Below, piece by piece: positions 8,672-16,868 of a stretch of DNA of 64,000 nucleotides (its first letter is position 1; every line of letters begins with the position of its first letter). The position numbers and the translations under genes are program-made. The stretch comes from Rhizobium leguminosarum (GTDB lineage: Bacteria > Pseudomonadota > Alphaproteobacteria > Rhizobiales > Rhizobiaceae): assembly GCF_001652265.1 (NCBI RefSeq), contig NZ_LWBS01000143.1:41521-105520 (forward strand), given 5' to 3'. Under the pieces are notes generated by a model. It searched no databases and had not been told where the DNA came from. It worked only from the letters and a program-made list of their open reading frames with translations.

Positions 8672-10282
8672 TCATTGGGCAGCCGCCCAGCACTTGATGC
8701 CGGCCTTCTTCAAGGCCTTGCAGGCGTTGACGGCATCGCGCTGATCGTCGAATCCGCCAAAGCGGGCGCGGTAAAGCTGATCACCACCAGCGGCGTAGGC
8801 GACCGCGAAGGGCCTCGCCGAGGCCAGCGCTCTACCGCCCTTGCTCTTGGCGCTCTCCAGGAGATCCATGGCCATCTGCCGGTTCGGCGAGACGCCGACC
8901 TGCACGACCCAGCCGCTGGGAGCATTGCTGGTTGAAACGGCGCCAGTCGAAATGGGTGAAGTGGGAGTGGTCGAGGCGGTGGTGACCTCATCGACCGAGG
9001 TATCGCCCTGTTCCGGCGGCATATAGGCGGGCGCCGGAGTCGGCACGGCGACCGATGCCTGCTGCTTGAAGGTCATGGTCTTGACTTTGGTCGGTGCCGG
9101 CATCGGCTGGGCTACCAGCGGATTGTCGGATTTCGACTGAGCGGTCTCGGCATAGGCAACCTCGGTCTCGGCGACCTGATAACGCGCATCCGGCAGCGGG
9201 CCTTTGTGCGGCAGGCTGAGATCGGCAGCTGCGGCCGGAACCGGCGGCTGCGCTGCGGTGATCGTCTTTGCGACCTGCTGTTGGGCAATTTGCGGCTGAG
9301 CTTTCTGCTGGACCTTCTGCGGCTGGACCGGAGCGGGTGTCTCTATCATCGCCGGGGCAGGGGCTGCCTGTGCAATCAGCGCCGACGACCCGCCGCGGCT
9401 CGATGCCTTCGGCAGATAGGTGGCGATCAGATTGCGCATCTGGGCATCGCGGGCGGGCGTCGAGGCGCCGCCGAGCACGACGCCGACGATCGACTTGCCG
9501 TCGACCTGCACCGAACTCACCAGATTGAAACCGGCAGCGCGCGTGTAACCAGTCTTGATGCCGTCGACGCCGCGCACCGAACCGACCAGGCGGTTGTGGC
9601 TGCGGATCGTGCGGCTGCCGAACTTGAAGGCGCGGGTGGAGAAATAGCCGTAATATTGCGGGAAATGCTGGCGAAGGGCGATGCCGAGGCGAGCCTGATC
9701 GCGCGCCGTCGTCATCTGCGCCGTATTCGGCAGGCCGTTGGCGTTGCGATAGGTGGTGCGCGTCATGCCAAGCGCATGCGCCTTGGCGGTCATCAGCTGG
9801 GCGAAACGATCCTCGCTGCCGCCGCCCAGCATTTCGCCGAGTGCGGTTGCGGCATCATTGGCCGACAGGGTGACGAGACCGAGAATGCCCTGCTCGACGG
9901 TGATCGTGCCGCCGGCGCGGACGCCGAGCTTGGTCGGAGCCTGGGCTGCCGCATGAGCGGAGAAGGGGACCGGCGTATCGAGGCGGATGCGGCCCTGCTC
10001 CAATGCCTCGAAGGTCATGTAGATGGTCATCATCTTGGTCAGGGAGGCGGGGTATTGCAACCGGTCGGCATTCTCGCTGTAGAGAACGTTGCCGGTCTTG
10101 GCGTCGACGACGATGCCTGCATATTTCGAATTCGCCGCTTCTGCGTCGGCATTTACCGAATCGACCAGGACGATCGTGACGGCCACCGAAAGGATCGCCA
10201 GCAGCTTTGCCAGAAAATTGCCGGATCGGGACGATGATACGGAGGAGACTGACCTTGACACTATTCCACTCTTCTCTTGCAT
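8672..10282 (-). CDS. D-alanyl-D-alanine carboxypeptidase (PBP5/DacF type) with SPOR domain
   Basis: A periplasmic enzyme that trims the terminal D-Ala of peptidoglycan stem peptides. From ATG 10282 (536 residues): an N-terminal signal or anchor helix (about residues 25-45), then the peptidase S11 domain with SLTK (Ser80, Lys83), SAN (140-142) and KTG (243-245). A long Pro/Gln/Ala-rich linker follows, then a C-terminal SPOR domain (GWVVQVGVSPNRQMA to the end) that binds denuded glycan at the division site. The 18-codon upstream extension lacks support. The catalytic motifs are complete. Confidence 0.92.
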   Translation of the reverse strand: MQEKSGIVSRSVSSVSSSRSGNFLAKLLAILSVAVTIVLVDSVNADAEAANSKYAGIVVDAKTGNVLYSENADRLQYPASLTKMMTIYMTFEALEQGRIRLDTPVPFSAHAAAQAPTKLGVRAGGTITVEQGILGLVTLSANDAATALGEMLGGGSEDRFAQLMTAKAHALGMTRTTYRNANGLPNTAQMTTARDQARLGIALRQHFPQYYGYFSTRAFKFGSRTIRSHNRLVGSVRGVDGIKTGYTRAAGFNLVSSVQVDGKSIVGVVLGGASTPARDAQMRNLIATYLPKASSRGGSSALIAQAAPAPAMIETPAPVQPQKVQQKAQPQIAQQQVAKTITAAQPPVPAAAADLSLPHKGPLPDARYQVAETEVAYAETAQSKSDNPLVAQPMPAPTKVKTMTFKQQASVAVPTPAPAYMPPEQGDTSVDEVTTASTTPTSPISTGAVSTSNAPSGWVVQVGVSPNRQMAMDLLESAKSKGGRALASARPFAVAYAAGGDQLYRARFGGFDDQRDAVNACKALKKAGIKCWAAAQ

Positions 10283-10416
10283 TTCAGATATTTGGCATTT
10301 CAGATTTTGGCAGGAACCGCACACCTCCCGCCGCACAGCTCGTCTTCTAAAATTACCGGCTGGGCGTTACCAATCCGTTTATGATGAATCGTTTATTTCG
10401 CTGTCCGGGGAGCATT

Positions 10417-11163
10417 TTAGGGTGTTGTCGCAGAACGGTTCACAAGACGCGTTTCCACAAAGGTGCGGATAGCGGCATCAATATGTTCCCAGTCGTCGAG
10501 ATGGCTGCTCGAAAAGCGGTAGAGAACGCTGAGATCCCTGCCGACCTTGATATCGCGCTGACAATCTCCGCTCGCCGCCTTGTCCGGGGCTGAAGGCAAA
10601 ACGCAGCGCACGACGTAATCCGGCCCGCCCTCGACGGGCGCCGTCAGCAGTACCTCGTCGCCATAACCCGCATCGGCGCGAAGACGATGCAGCGTCAGGC
10701 CGTTGCGGAAGGGCTCGGCCGGTCCTTCGAGCAGATGCGAATAGATCGGTTCCAGCCGCCCGGACATGTCGCGCGACATGGTGCTCTGGGTAACCTGCAG
10801 GAAGATCAGCCCGGAGGATTGGGCGACATCGTCGAATCGAAGGCGGTTTTCCTTGCCGTAACCCTGCATCTCAGGCCAGGCGAGGTAGAGATCGACGCGT
10901 TCGGCGGCGCCTTCATGCCTCTGACTCGGAAAGCGGATGGCGTTCTCGGGGATTTTCACGTTGTCGCGGCCGATGGCCAGCATGATTTCAACCGTGCTGT
11001 CGGTGTTGCCGGCAAGCGAGATGTGCTGGCCGAACCAACGGCCGCCGATGCTGATGACAACTGTCAGGACCGCCAGGACAGCGATCGCCGCCATCGTGCG
11101 GAGGAGAAACCCCATGGAAAAAAGCGGCTGCTCGTCGGGTGCGCTGTGCGCGGCATGGCTCAT
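10417..11163 (-). CDS. Membrane-anchored conserved hypothetical protein
   Basis: A protein of about 248 residues with one N-terminal transmembrane helix (FLLRTMAAIAVLAVLTVVISIG) and a large, probably periplasmic, domain. The latter includes EIMLAIGRDNVKIPENAIRFPS, VDLYLAWPEMQGY and two cysteines (YVVRCVLPS, SGDCQRD) that could pair. I do not recognise the family. The start could also be 11202 (13 codons more); 11163 has a GAAGAA-like site. It precedes the penicillin-binding protein gene on the same strand (135 bases), which hints at an envelope role but no more. Confidence 0.65.
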   Translation of the reverse strand: MSHAAHSAPDEQPLFSMGFLLRTMAAIAVLAVLTVVISIGGRWFGQHISLAGNTDSTVEIMLAIGRDNVKIPENAIRFPSQRHEGAAERVDLYLAWPEMQGYGKENRLRFDDVAQSSGLIFLQVTQSTMSRDMSGRLEPIYSHLLEGPAEPFRNGLTLHRLRADAGYGDEVLLTAPVEGGPDYVVRCVLPSAPDKAASGDCQRDIKVGRDLSVLYRFSSSHLDDWEHIDAAIRTFVETRLVNRSATTP

Positions 11164-11300
11164 GGCGGTTCTTCGCGTTTCGGTCCGCCGCAGGAAGGAC
11201 ATGAGCCGCCGGTGCCGATGATGAATCTCATCGTCATGATCGAGCCGGCAAGGTTAATAATTCGCTAAGATGCTGGTGAGGTAAGGCTTTAAAAGAGGGC

Positions 11301-11330
11301 GAGCCGTTCCCGGGACAGCGGGAACGGCTC
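11301..11330 (-). terminator. Strong hairpin, probable terminator of the BTLCP gene
   Basis: GAGCCGTTCCCG (11301-11312) and CGGGAACGGCTC (11319-11330) are perfect 12-base arms with a 6-base loop. On the minus strand the stem is followed by GCCCTCTTTTAAA, a weak T tract. The remaining part of the gap 11164-11516 holds this hairpin and the repeat element at 11389-11502; no gene is seen. Confidence 0.55.
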
Positions 11331-11388
11331 TTGGGCACCGGTCGGGGACGGGATGCGGGGACTGACCGGGCCGCAGGCTGCAGCCGGC

Positions 11389-11502
11389 TAGAACAGGATG
11401 ATTTTAGGCCGGTCAGCCGAAAAATCTGAATCCTGTTCTAATTAGATAGTTAGAGCATGATGTCGTCCGAAAACCGCTCACACTTTTCGGCATCATGCTC
11501 TA
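11389..11502. repeat. Two-palindrome intergenic mosaic element, family 2
   Basis: Palindrome one: TAGAACAGGA (11389-11398) facing TCCTGTTCTA (11431-11440). Palindrome two: TAGAGCATGATG (11451-11462) facing CATCATGCTCTA (11491-11502), with the inner core CCGAAAACCGCTCACACTTT. The same core occurs at 37283 and 53129. RIME-like, in the 3' region of the leftward BTLCP gene. Confidence 0.75.
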
Positions 11503-11516
11503 CCGGCAGGCTGTTC

Positions 11517-12122
11517 TTACTTGACGCTACCGACCGCGATAGCGCGGCCGTCCTGAAGCTTGGACCAGCGGGCCGGATCTTCGGCGGACTGGCGCTTCAA
11601 ATAGGTGTATTCGGTATCCGACCACAGCAGCACCTTGTTGCGCATGTTGTCGAGGATGAAGTCGCCGTGATCGGTGCGAACCGTCAGTACGGCATGGCCT
11701 TCGCCATTCGGCTGCAGCACGACGGTGATCAGCGTGTCGGACGGCGAGAAACCGTCGTCGATCAGCATCTTGCGCTTCAGCAGGGCGTAATCCTCGCAAT
11801 CGCCGACGGTGCGCGGATAGGCCCAGTGCTCCTCGACACCGTAAATCTGCTCGTCCGTCATCGGCTGGATCGTCGAATTGACGGTGTAGTTGACCTTGAG
11901 AATTTCCTTCCAGCGATCCTCGGTGAGGATGGCCGGTCCGGCATCGCCGCCGACTTCGACGCATTCCGTCGGATTCGCCTTGCAGAATTCGTAATGTCCG
12001 ATCGGCGGGCTGGCATTGCCTGCCAGGGCCATGCTGGCGGGCATCGCCTGTCCCGAACCCGCCATGGCCATCATGATGGCTCCGGCCAGAAGGCCGCCTT
12101 TCACGATATTCGCAGTTGTCAT
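11517..12122 (-). CDS. Transglutaminase-like cysteine peptidase (BTLCP, DUF920), exported
   Basis: A 201-residue secreted protein of the bacterial transglutaminase-like cysteine proteinase family. The signal peptide is residues 1-26 (KGGLLAGAIMMAMAGSGQA). The likely triad is Cys109 (TVGDCEDYALLKR), His143 (GEGHAVLTVRT) and Asp158 (FILDNM). Two further cysteines (Cys47, Cys54) may form a disulphide. In gamma-proteobacteria the relative LapG cleaves a surface adhesin under c-di-GMP control; no LapA- or LapD-like gene is visible here, so the target is unknown. Followed downstream by a mosaic repeat and a hairpin. Confidence 0.88.
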   Translation of the reverse strand: MTTANIVKGGLLAGAIMMAMAGSGQAMPASMALAGNASPPIGHYEFCKANPTECVEVGGDAGPAILTEDRWKEILKVNYTVNSTIQPMTDEQIYGVEEHWAYPRTVGDCEDYALLKRKMLIDDGFSPSDTLITVVLQPNGEGHAVLTVRTDHGDFILDNMRNKVLLWSDTEYTYLKRQSAEDPARWSKLQDGRAIAVGSVK

Positions 12123-12487
12123 TGCCGTCTCCCCGTAAGTTGAGGTGACAATGGCACAGACGTTTTTATCTCACGGAAAATTACGTAATAGAATTAAAGG
12201 CTTAGTTGATTCAAATGCCGATAAAACTTGGCTAAAAACAAACTTGAATGCGACTAAAATTCGATGCGGATTTGTCTCGAATTCGATTAAAATTGTAATC
12301 CACGCAACAAGGCTTTCGCCCGTGAAAAGGTTGCGTTGCCGTCCTCATGTTAAGGATTTTCGTTGAGCCGGGTAAATTCCGGCGGCCGGCCGGCGACGTG
12401 TGGTCGACCGTCGACGCCGCCGGAATCGACCGATGCGGCCGGTTCAGAAGCGGAATATCGCTCGGATCGCCGATCCTGGCGAAGAAA
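12123..12487. other. AT-rich intergenic region with a repeated 11-mer
   Basis: No gene is supported; the only longer frame (12145-12366, plus strand) has atypical composition. The stretch is clearly AT-richer than the surroundings. CGACTAAAATT (12251-12261) and CGATTAAAATT (12284-12294) are near-identical and 33 bases apart, about three helical turns. An inverted pair CGCAAC (12303-12308) / GTTGCG (12330-12335) follows. It is the upstream region of the leftward BTLCP gene, so these may be regulator sites. Confidence 0.4.
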
Positions 12488-13462
12488 TTATTTTTGAGGA
12501 AAATCGCGAAATCGATCGGTGGCGGCGACAATCGCCGCGCTCATATTGGGATTTGCGATGGAATGGGTAGCGTGCGCAAGGATGCTGAGCTCGCTTTGCG
12601 GCCAGGCGCGGGCGAGTTCCCAGGCAGTGACGAGCGGCGCCTCGATGTCGAACCTTCCCTGCAACAGGATGCCGGGGATGCCGGTGAGCCGCGTGGCATT
12701 CTTCAAAAGTTGGGCGTCCTCCAGCCAGGCGCCGTTGCTGAAGTAGTGGGTGATGATGCGGGCGCGCGTCAGCAAATAGGACGGATCGCCCCAGCGGCGC
12801 GGCCGGCCTTGGGGATCGGCGAGCAGAATCGAGGCCGCCTCCCAATCATGCCAGTCGCGCGCCGCCTTGAGGCGCGTCTCCGGGTCCGGATCGTTGAGGA
12901 GGCGATGATAGGCGGCAACCATGTCGTCATCTCGTCCCTGCGTGCCTACGGGAATCGCCTGGCGGAATCGGTGCCACTCTTCCGGAAAGAGCGGTGCCAT
13001 GCCGCGATAGAGCCAGTCGATTTCCGAACGCCGGGTGGTGGTCACGCCTGACAGGACGATCGCCGCGACGCGGTCCGGATGGGTTTCGGCATAGGCCAGC
13101 GCCAGCGTCGAACCCCAGGAATTGCCGAAGAGGAGCCAGGTGTCGATGTCGAGCCAGTACCGCAGCCGTTCGATATCGGCGACGAGATACCAGGTGGTGT
13201 TGAGGGAGAGATCGGTTTCGGGATCCGCAGCGCTCGGCAGGCTGCGGCCGCAATGGCGCTGATCGAACAGAATGATTCGGTAGGCATCGGGATCGAAATA
13301 GCGCCGCGCCGTGGTCGAACAGCCGGAGCCAGGGCCGCCATGCAGCACCAGTGCCGGGCGGCCCGCCGGATTGCCGCAGGCCTCCCAATAGATCAGATTG
13401 CCGTCGCCCGTATCGAGCAGGCCGTGATCATAGGGTTCGATTTCGGGATAGAGAGCTGACAT
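12488..13462 (-). CDS. pip: Proline iminopeptidase (S33 alpha/beta hydrolase)
   Basis: Releases N-terminal proline from peptides in the cytoplasm. The 324-residue length and order match the S33 family: oxyanion motif HGGPGSG (41-47), FDQRHCGRS (66-74), nucleophile elbow GNSWGS with Ser115, Asp272 (GRFDIEAP) and His300 (HATHSIA). The usual GCG in FDQRGCGRS is RHCGRS here. No signal peptide. It stands alone, with 375 bases of non-coding sequence upstream. Confidence 0.9.
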   Translation of the reverse strand: MSALYPEIEPYDHGLLDTGDGNLIYWEACGNPAGRPALVLHGGPGSGCSTTARRYFDPDAYRIILFDQRHCGRSLPSAADPETDLSLNTTWYLVADIERLRYWLDIDTWLLFGNSWGSTLALAYAETHPDRVAAIVLSGVTTTRRSEIDWLYRGMAPLFPEEWHRFRQAIPVGTQGRDDDMVAAYHRLLNDPDPETRLKAARDWHDWEAASILLADPQGRPRRWGDPSYLLTRARIITHYFSNGAWLEDAQLLKNATRLTGIPGILLQGRFDIEAPLVTAWELARAWPQSELSILAHATHSIANPNMSAAIVAATDRFRDFPQK

Positions 13463-13837
13463 CCGTGCGCCTGCGGTCGAAGTGGACCTTATCCATCATA
13501 TCGCTGACCAAGGGACGACCGGCAAGCGCGGGGCACTCCCCGACGCAAAATCACCGCACATTTTGCGCAACCCTATTGGGTGCAGATCGGTGTCGCAGCT
13601 TGTTCCACTCATAATGTTATCTGCCGACTGGGTGGAACGACTTGCGACAGGATTTCGTGCCTGCTTTCCAAAGCCAGATTCGTTGCCGCTTGCAATTCTC
13701 TTGCCGTGAGGTGCAGGCTTTTCAACACGACCTGACCGGGTGTGCATCGGACCTGGCAATCGCGTTCGGTGGAGGTCGGTCGAAAATTGAGCCCCGCCGC
13801 GGAATCCCCGGCAAGGCAGCGCTATTTTCAGCAGCCG
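13463..13837. other. Intergenic region without recognisable gene
   Basis: Lies between the start of pip and the end of the PilZ gene. Frames here are short and unconvincing. It should hold the pip promoter. A GGAAC (13634-13638) followed 17 bases later by CGTG resembles an EcfG promoter with one mismatch, but points right, away from both genes. Confidence 0.3.
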
Positions 13838-14449
13838 TTAAAGGAATTCGCGCAGCGTCTCGCGGGACTGGATCGACAGGAATTCGATTGCCACACCTTC
13901 GACGAAGTGGCGCACGACGCGACCGCGCATGTTGCCGAGGCGCACCGCCGTTCCGATCGAAGGGCGCATCTCGACGTCGACGGCAGCGCCCGACAGCGAA
14001 AGGTCCATGATGCGGCAGGAATAACGCGTGCCGTCCTCGAGCGTCAGGTCGGTCTTCGTGTCGCGTGGCGTCAGACGGTCATGGCGGCGATCTTCCGGCA
14101 GGCCGAGTTCGTGCTTGTTGGCAAGCCAGGTGAGCTGGGCTGCGAGCTTCTCGCGTTTCCGGTCGGTGGCGTTGATCGACATGGTGAAGCCGCGGCCATC
14201 GATCGTCTGGACATAACCTTCGACGCGGCCGAGATGGTCGATATAGGCGACGACGCGTTCGTTGGCGCGCGGCCGGCCGGGGCAGGTGACGTACATGTCG
14301 CCAGGCGACATGTCGATCACCATGCATTCGAATTCCTCGTAGTTCGCAAGCATCAGCCGGCCCTGCATGTTGATGGGCACGCGCTGAAAAACGCCCTGTT
14401 CAGGGCGCGGCGCAGGTCGTTGCGTCTGAGCTGGCTGGAACGAGTGCAT
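13838..14449 (-). CDS. PilZ domain protein
   Basis: A 203-residue cytoplasmic protein with a C-terminal PilZ domain. It shows RRHDR near residue 120, matching the RxxxR c-di-GMP loop, then CRIMDLSLSGAAVDVE matching the (D/N)xSxxG strand. The N-terminal half (FQRVPINMQGRLMLANYEEFECMVIDMSPGDMYVTC) looks like a second, degenerate PilZ barrel without the arginine pair. It is likely a c-di-GMP effector for motility or polysaccharide; the partner is unknown. The ATG at 14449 is used; a TTG lies one codon upstream. A GAAGAAG site precedes. Confidence 0.85.
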   Translation of the reverse strand: MHSFQPAQTQRPAPRPEQGVFQRVPINMQGRLMLANYEEFECMVIDMSPGDMYVTCPGRPRANERVVAYIDHLGRVEGYVQTIDGRGFTMSINATDRKREKLAAQLTWLANKHELGLPEDRRHDRLTPRDTKTDLTLEDGTRYSCRIMDLSLSGAAVDVEMRPSIGTAVRLGNMRGRVVRHFVEGVAIEFLSIQSRETLREFL

Positions 14450-14573
14450 CAAAGAGCTTCTTCATGAAAATCGCAGAGACCGATCTTTACCCACAATCCA
14501 TTAACAGAAGGTTGTTTCGCCCAGTCCCGACATAGCGGAAAACGAGTATATCAGATGTCCTAAAATGGGACCG

Positions 14574-15188
14574 TCAGCGAGCCTCCACGCTCAGCAGCTG
14601 CGACACCATGCGGCGCATGACCTGGCCGAAATGGATGCTTTTGCCAGCGACGATCTTGTTGATGGGGCGCAGTTCGGCCGGTGCTGCCTTGGCGAACTTT
14701 CCGGGCAGCAGGCGGCTGCGGTCGAGCGCCAGGAATTCGAGCGGTACGATCTCCAGCCAGCTCGCGGCCGCTGCCGGCGCGATCGCGCCGAGCAGCCGGT
14801 CGCAGGCGCCGTCCGGCGAACGCAGTGGCATCATGATAATCTCGAAGGAGGCCTGATGACCGACCGTGCTATAGCCGGTGGCGTTGAACAGGGCCGGCAT
14901 AGCATGGTCCATGACGCCCATCGCCGTGCGTTCGATGTCCGTGTGCTGACCATTTGCCCAGAGAGACGAAAAACGTTCGCTGCGCAGATCACGCCCGAAG
15001 AGATCGCAGATGCGGGTGCCGGCGAGCCGGAAACCGATGTCTCCGCCGTCGCGCCTCTCAAGAATGAACAGATTCTGGAGCAGGTGGGGGACGGCGGAGG
15101 GTTCGACCTGTGATTTCAGCGGCGCATCGGCAGCGCCGCGGATACGGTTCCAGTAGTCAAAAATTTCGATGGTCGTTTGCACACGCAT
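14574..15188 (-). CDS. PAS_5 domain protein
   Basis: A 204-residue cytoplasmic protein of the alphaproteobacterial PAS_5 (PF07310-like) group: IFDYWNRIRGAADAPLKSQVEPSAVPHLLQNLFILE, GFRLAGTRICDLFGRDLR and FEIIMMPLRSPDGACDRLLGAIAP. These are stand-alone PAS-like sensors without an output domain; ligand and partner are unknown. The start at 15188 (MRVQTTIEIF) has AGG ten bases upstream and fits the family; a longer frame to 15218 is less likely. Its neighbour on the same side is the PilZ gene, so both may act in signalling. Confidence 0.8.
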   Translation of the reverse strand: MRVQTTIEIFDYWNRIRGAADAPLKSQVEPSAVPHLLQNLFILERRDGGDIGFRLAGTRICDLFGRDLRSERFSSLWANGQHTDIERTAMGVMDHAMPALFNATGYSTVGHQASFEIIMMPLRSPDGACDRLLGAIAPAAAASWLEIVPLEFLALDRSRLLPGKFAKAAPAELRPINKIVAGKSIHFGQVMRRMVSQLLSVEAR

Positions 15189-15310
15189 TTCACACCAACC
15201 TGTCCCATTCCGGAGCATTTTCGGGCAGTCATTGCCCGTACAGACTCTACCTTGCGGATTTCATGCCAAATCACGGCGGTTAAGGTTAAGAGATGGTTTC
15301 GGTTGAGATG

Positions 15311-15435
15311 CAGTGCCTGTCGTGACACTGTCCCGCATCGCTTCGACTTTCGAAGTTCAGCACAACCTGCCCGGGCCCAAGGTCTTTCCTGGAGCTCCCG
15401 GTCCGCCGCCCGGCACTTCGGGCGGCTTTTTTTTT
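15311..15435 (+). ncRNA. Candidate small RNA or 5' leader attenuator before the rhomboid gene
   Basis: A run of hairpins without an open frame: CAGTG (15311-15315)/CACTG (15326-15330), CTTCGA (15341-15346)/TCGAAG (15350-15355), a CCCGGG-to-CTCCCGG fold (about 15370-15401), and a strong terminator at 15405-15435. No rightward gene lies upstream, so the terminator must end a transcript starting inside 15189-15400, either a free small RNA or a leader of the rhomboid gene starting 47 bases later. No convincing promoter was found. I cannot assign it to a known rhizobial family. Confidence 0.35.
15405..15435 (+). terminator. Rho-independent terminator
   Basis: Perfect stem GCCGCCCG (15405-15412) / CGGGCGGC (15419-15426), loop GCACTT, followed by nine T (15427-15435). 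One of the clearest terminators in the window, yet no rightward coding gene precedes it. Confidence 0.85.
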
Positions 15436-15481
15436 GACAGGCGCTCCTGTATGGCTGTGGCCTCAACGAGGCGAAACACAG

Positions 15482-16273
15482 ATGAATGAGCAGACGGCCG
15501 AGCCGCATAAGGCGTCAGAACCTCCCGAGGTCCAGCCGCCGGCACGGCTACCGCGCGAACCGGTCTTCAACCTTCCACCGGCACTGCTGTTCAGTCTTTG
15601 CCTGCTGGCCGTGATTTATGCGGTGCAGGAACTCGTGCTGTCCGATGATGCGCTGTACTGGCTGTTCAACACCTTCGGCTTTAATCCCCACAGCTACGTG
15701 ACTCCGCTGTCGCAGCAGGGACCGGAGCTGTTCTGGACGCCGGTCACCTATTCGCTGCTGCACGGCAGCGTCCAGCATATCCTCTTCAACGCCTTCTGGC
15801 TGATGGCCTTCGGCGCGCCGGTCGTGCGCCGCATCGGGACACTACGCTTCGTGCTCTTCTGGGTTTTTTCCGCCATTGCATCAGCCGCCCTGCACGCGGT
15901 CCTGAACTGGGGGGACGTGTCGCTGCTGATCGGGGCGTCAGGCGTCATCTCCGGGTTGATGGGCGCCGCCTGCCGATTCGCCTTTCCGGCCGAGCGGCGG
16001 CCGATGGCGCCGGCGCATCTCAATGCCCGGCTTTCTATCGTCGAGGCGCTAAAGAGCCGCACCGTCATCATCTTCATGCTGCTCTGGCTGGTCGGCAATG
16101 CATTAATTGCAGTCGGCATCCCGCTCGTCGGCGATAGCGACCAGCCGATTGCCTGGGACGCACATATCGGCGGCTTCGTCTTCGGCTTCCTGCTGTTTTC
16201 GCTGTTCGATCGGGCGCCGCGCCCGCCTGTGATGGAACCTGCCGGAACGGAGAAGGATGTGTTGCAATCCTGA
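15482..16273 (+). CDS. Rhomboid family intramembrane serine protease
   Basis: An integral membrane protease of 263 residues that would cleave transmembrane segments of substrate proteins. A polar N-terminus (1-30) is followed by six or seven helices. The active-site Ser153 lies in GASGVISGLMG and the catalytic His228 in DAHIGGFVFGF. His99 and Asn103 (QHILFNAFWL) fit the oxyanion position. The start at 15482 follows GAGG; an in-frame GTG/ATG upstream overlaps the terminator T tract and is rejected. The terminator immediately upstream suggests that expression may be attenuated. Confidence 0.88.
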   Translation: MNEQTAEPHKASEPPEVQPPARLPREPVFNLPPALLFSLCLLAVIYAVQELVLSDDALYWLFNTFGFNPHSYVTPLSQQGPELFWTPVTYSLLHGSVQHILFNAFWLMAFGAPVVRRIGTLRFVLFWVFSAIASAALHAVLNWGDVSLLIGASGVISGLMGAACRFAFPAERRPMAPAHLNARLSIVEALKSRTVIIFMLLWLVGNALIAVGIPLVGDSDQPIAWDAHIGGFVFGFLLFSLFDRAPRPPVMEPAGTEKDVLQS

Positions 16274-16364
16274 GCCGGGCAGTGCACGATCTATCGATCC
16301 GCGATGGGGGGAGAAACCGCCGCGGATGCCTGTGACAAGTGTTTCACGGACATAGGAGGTTCGA

Positions 16365-16799
16365 ATGACCAGTTCAGTCAAAGCAATCCTCGACCTGAAG
16401 GGCAGGGACGTCGTCACCGCCGGGCCGAACACCACCGTCGCCGAGGCGGCCGCCATCCTCAGCAGGAAGAAGATCGGCGCCATCGTCGTCGTCGGCATGG
16501 AGAACCGGATTTCGGGGATGTTCACCGAGCGCGACCTCGTGCATGCGATCGCCAAACACGGCAAGGACTGCTTGGACCAGGCACTGGCCCAGGTCATGAC
16601 CGCGAAGGTCTACCGCTGCCATGAGGAGACGACCGTCAACGAGCTGATGGAGCTGATGACCAGCCGCCGTTTCCGTCACGTGCCGGTGGAAAGCAATGGC
16701 AAGCTTGCCGGAATCATTTCGATCGGCGACGTGGTGAAATCGCGCATTGCCGAAGTCGAGCGTGAGGCCGAGGAAATCAAGGCCTATATTGCCGGCTGA
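16365..16799 (+). CDS. CBS domain protein
   Basis: A 144-residue stand-alone pair of CBS motifs. The first covers about residues 8-68 (VVTAGPNTTVAEAAAILSRKKIGAIVVV ... FTERDLVHAIA) and the second about residues 75-135 (VYRCHEETTVNELMELMTSRRFRHVPVE ... IISIGDVVKSRI). Such proteins bind adenosyl ligands and modulate partners; the partner is unknown. The ribosome site TAGGAGG is strong. It is probably co-oriented with, but separate from, the rhomboid gene (91 bases). Confidence 0.88.
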   Translation: MTSSVKAILDLKGRDVVTAGPNTTVAEAAAILSRKKIGAIVVVGMENRISGMFTERDLVHAIAKHGKDCLDQALAQVMTAKVYRCHEETTVNELMELMTSRRFRHVPVESNGKLAGIISIGDVVKSRIAEVEREAEEIKAYIAG

Positions 16800-16868
16800 G
16801 GTTTTCGCCGGCCATGCTCGACCGATGTCGTTGTCGCAAAACCTCTGCAGGCTTTTGGACGCCATGCA

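Noticed and set aside
12145..12366. 73-codon plus-strand frame in an AT-rich gap
   Set aside because: Composition follows the AT-rich DNA, no ribosome site, no recognisable sequence.
13634..13659. GGAAC-N17-CGTG, EcfG-like
   Set aside because: One mismatch in the CGTT element and no gene downstream on that strand.
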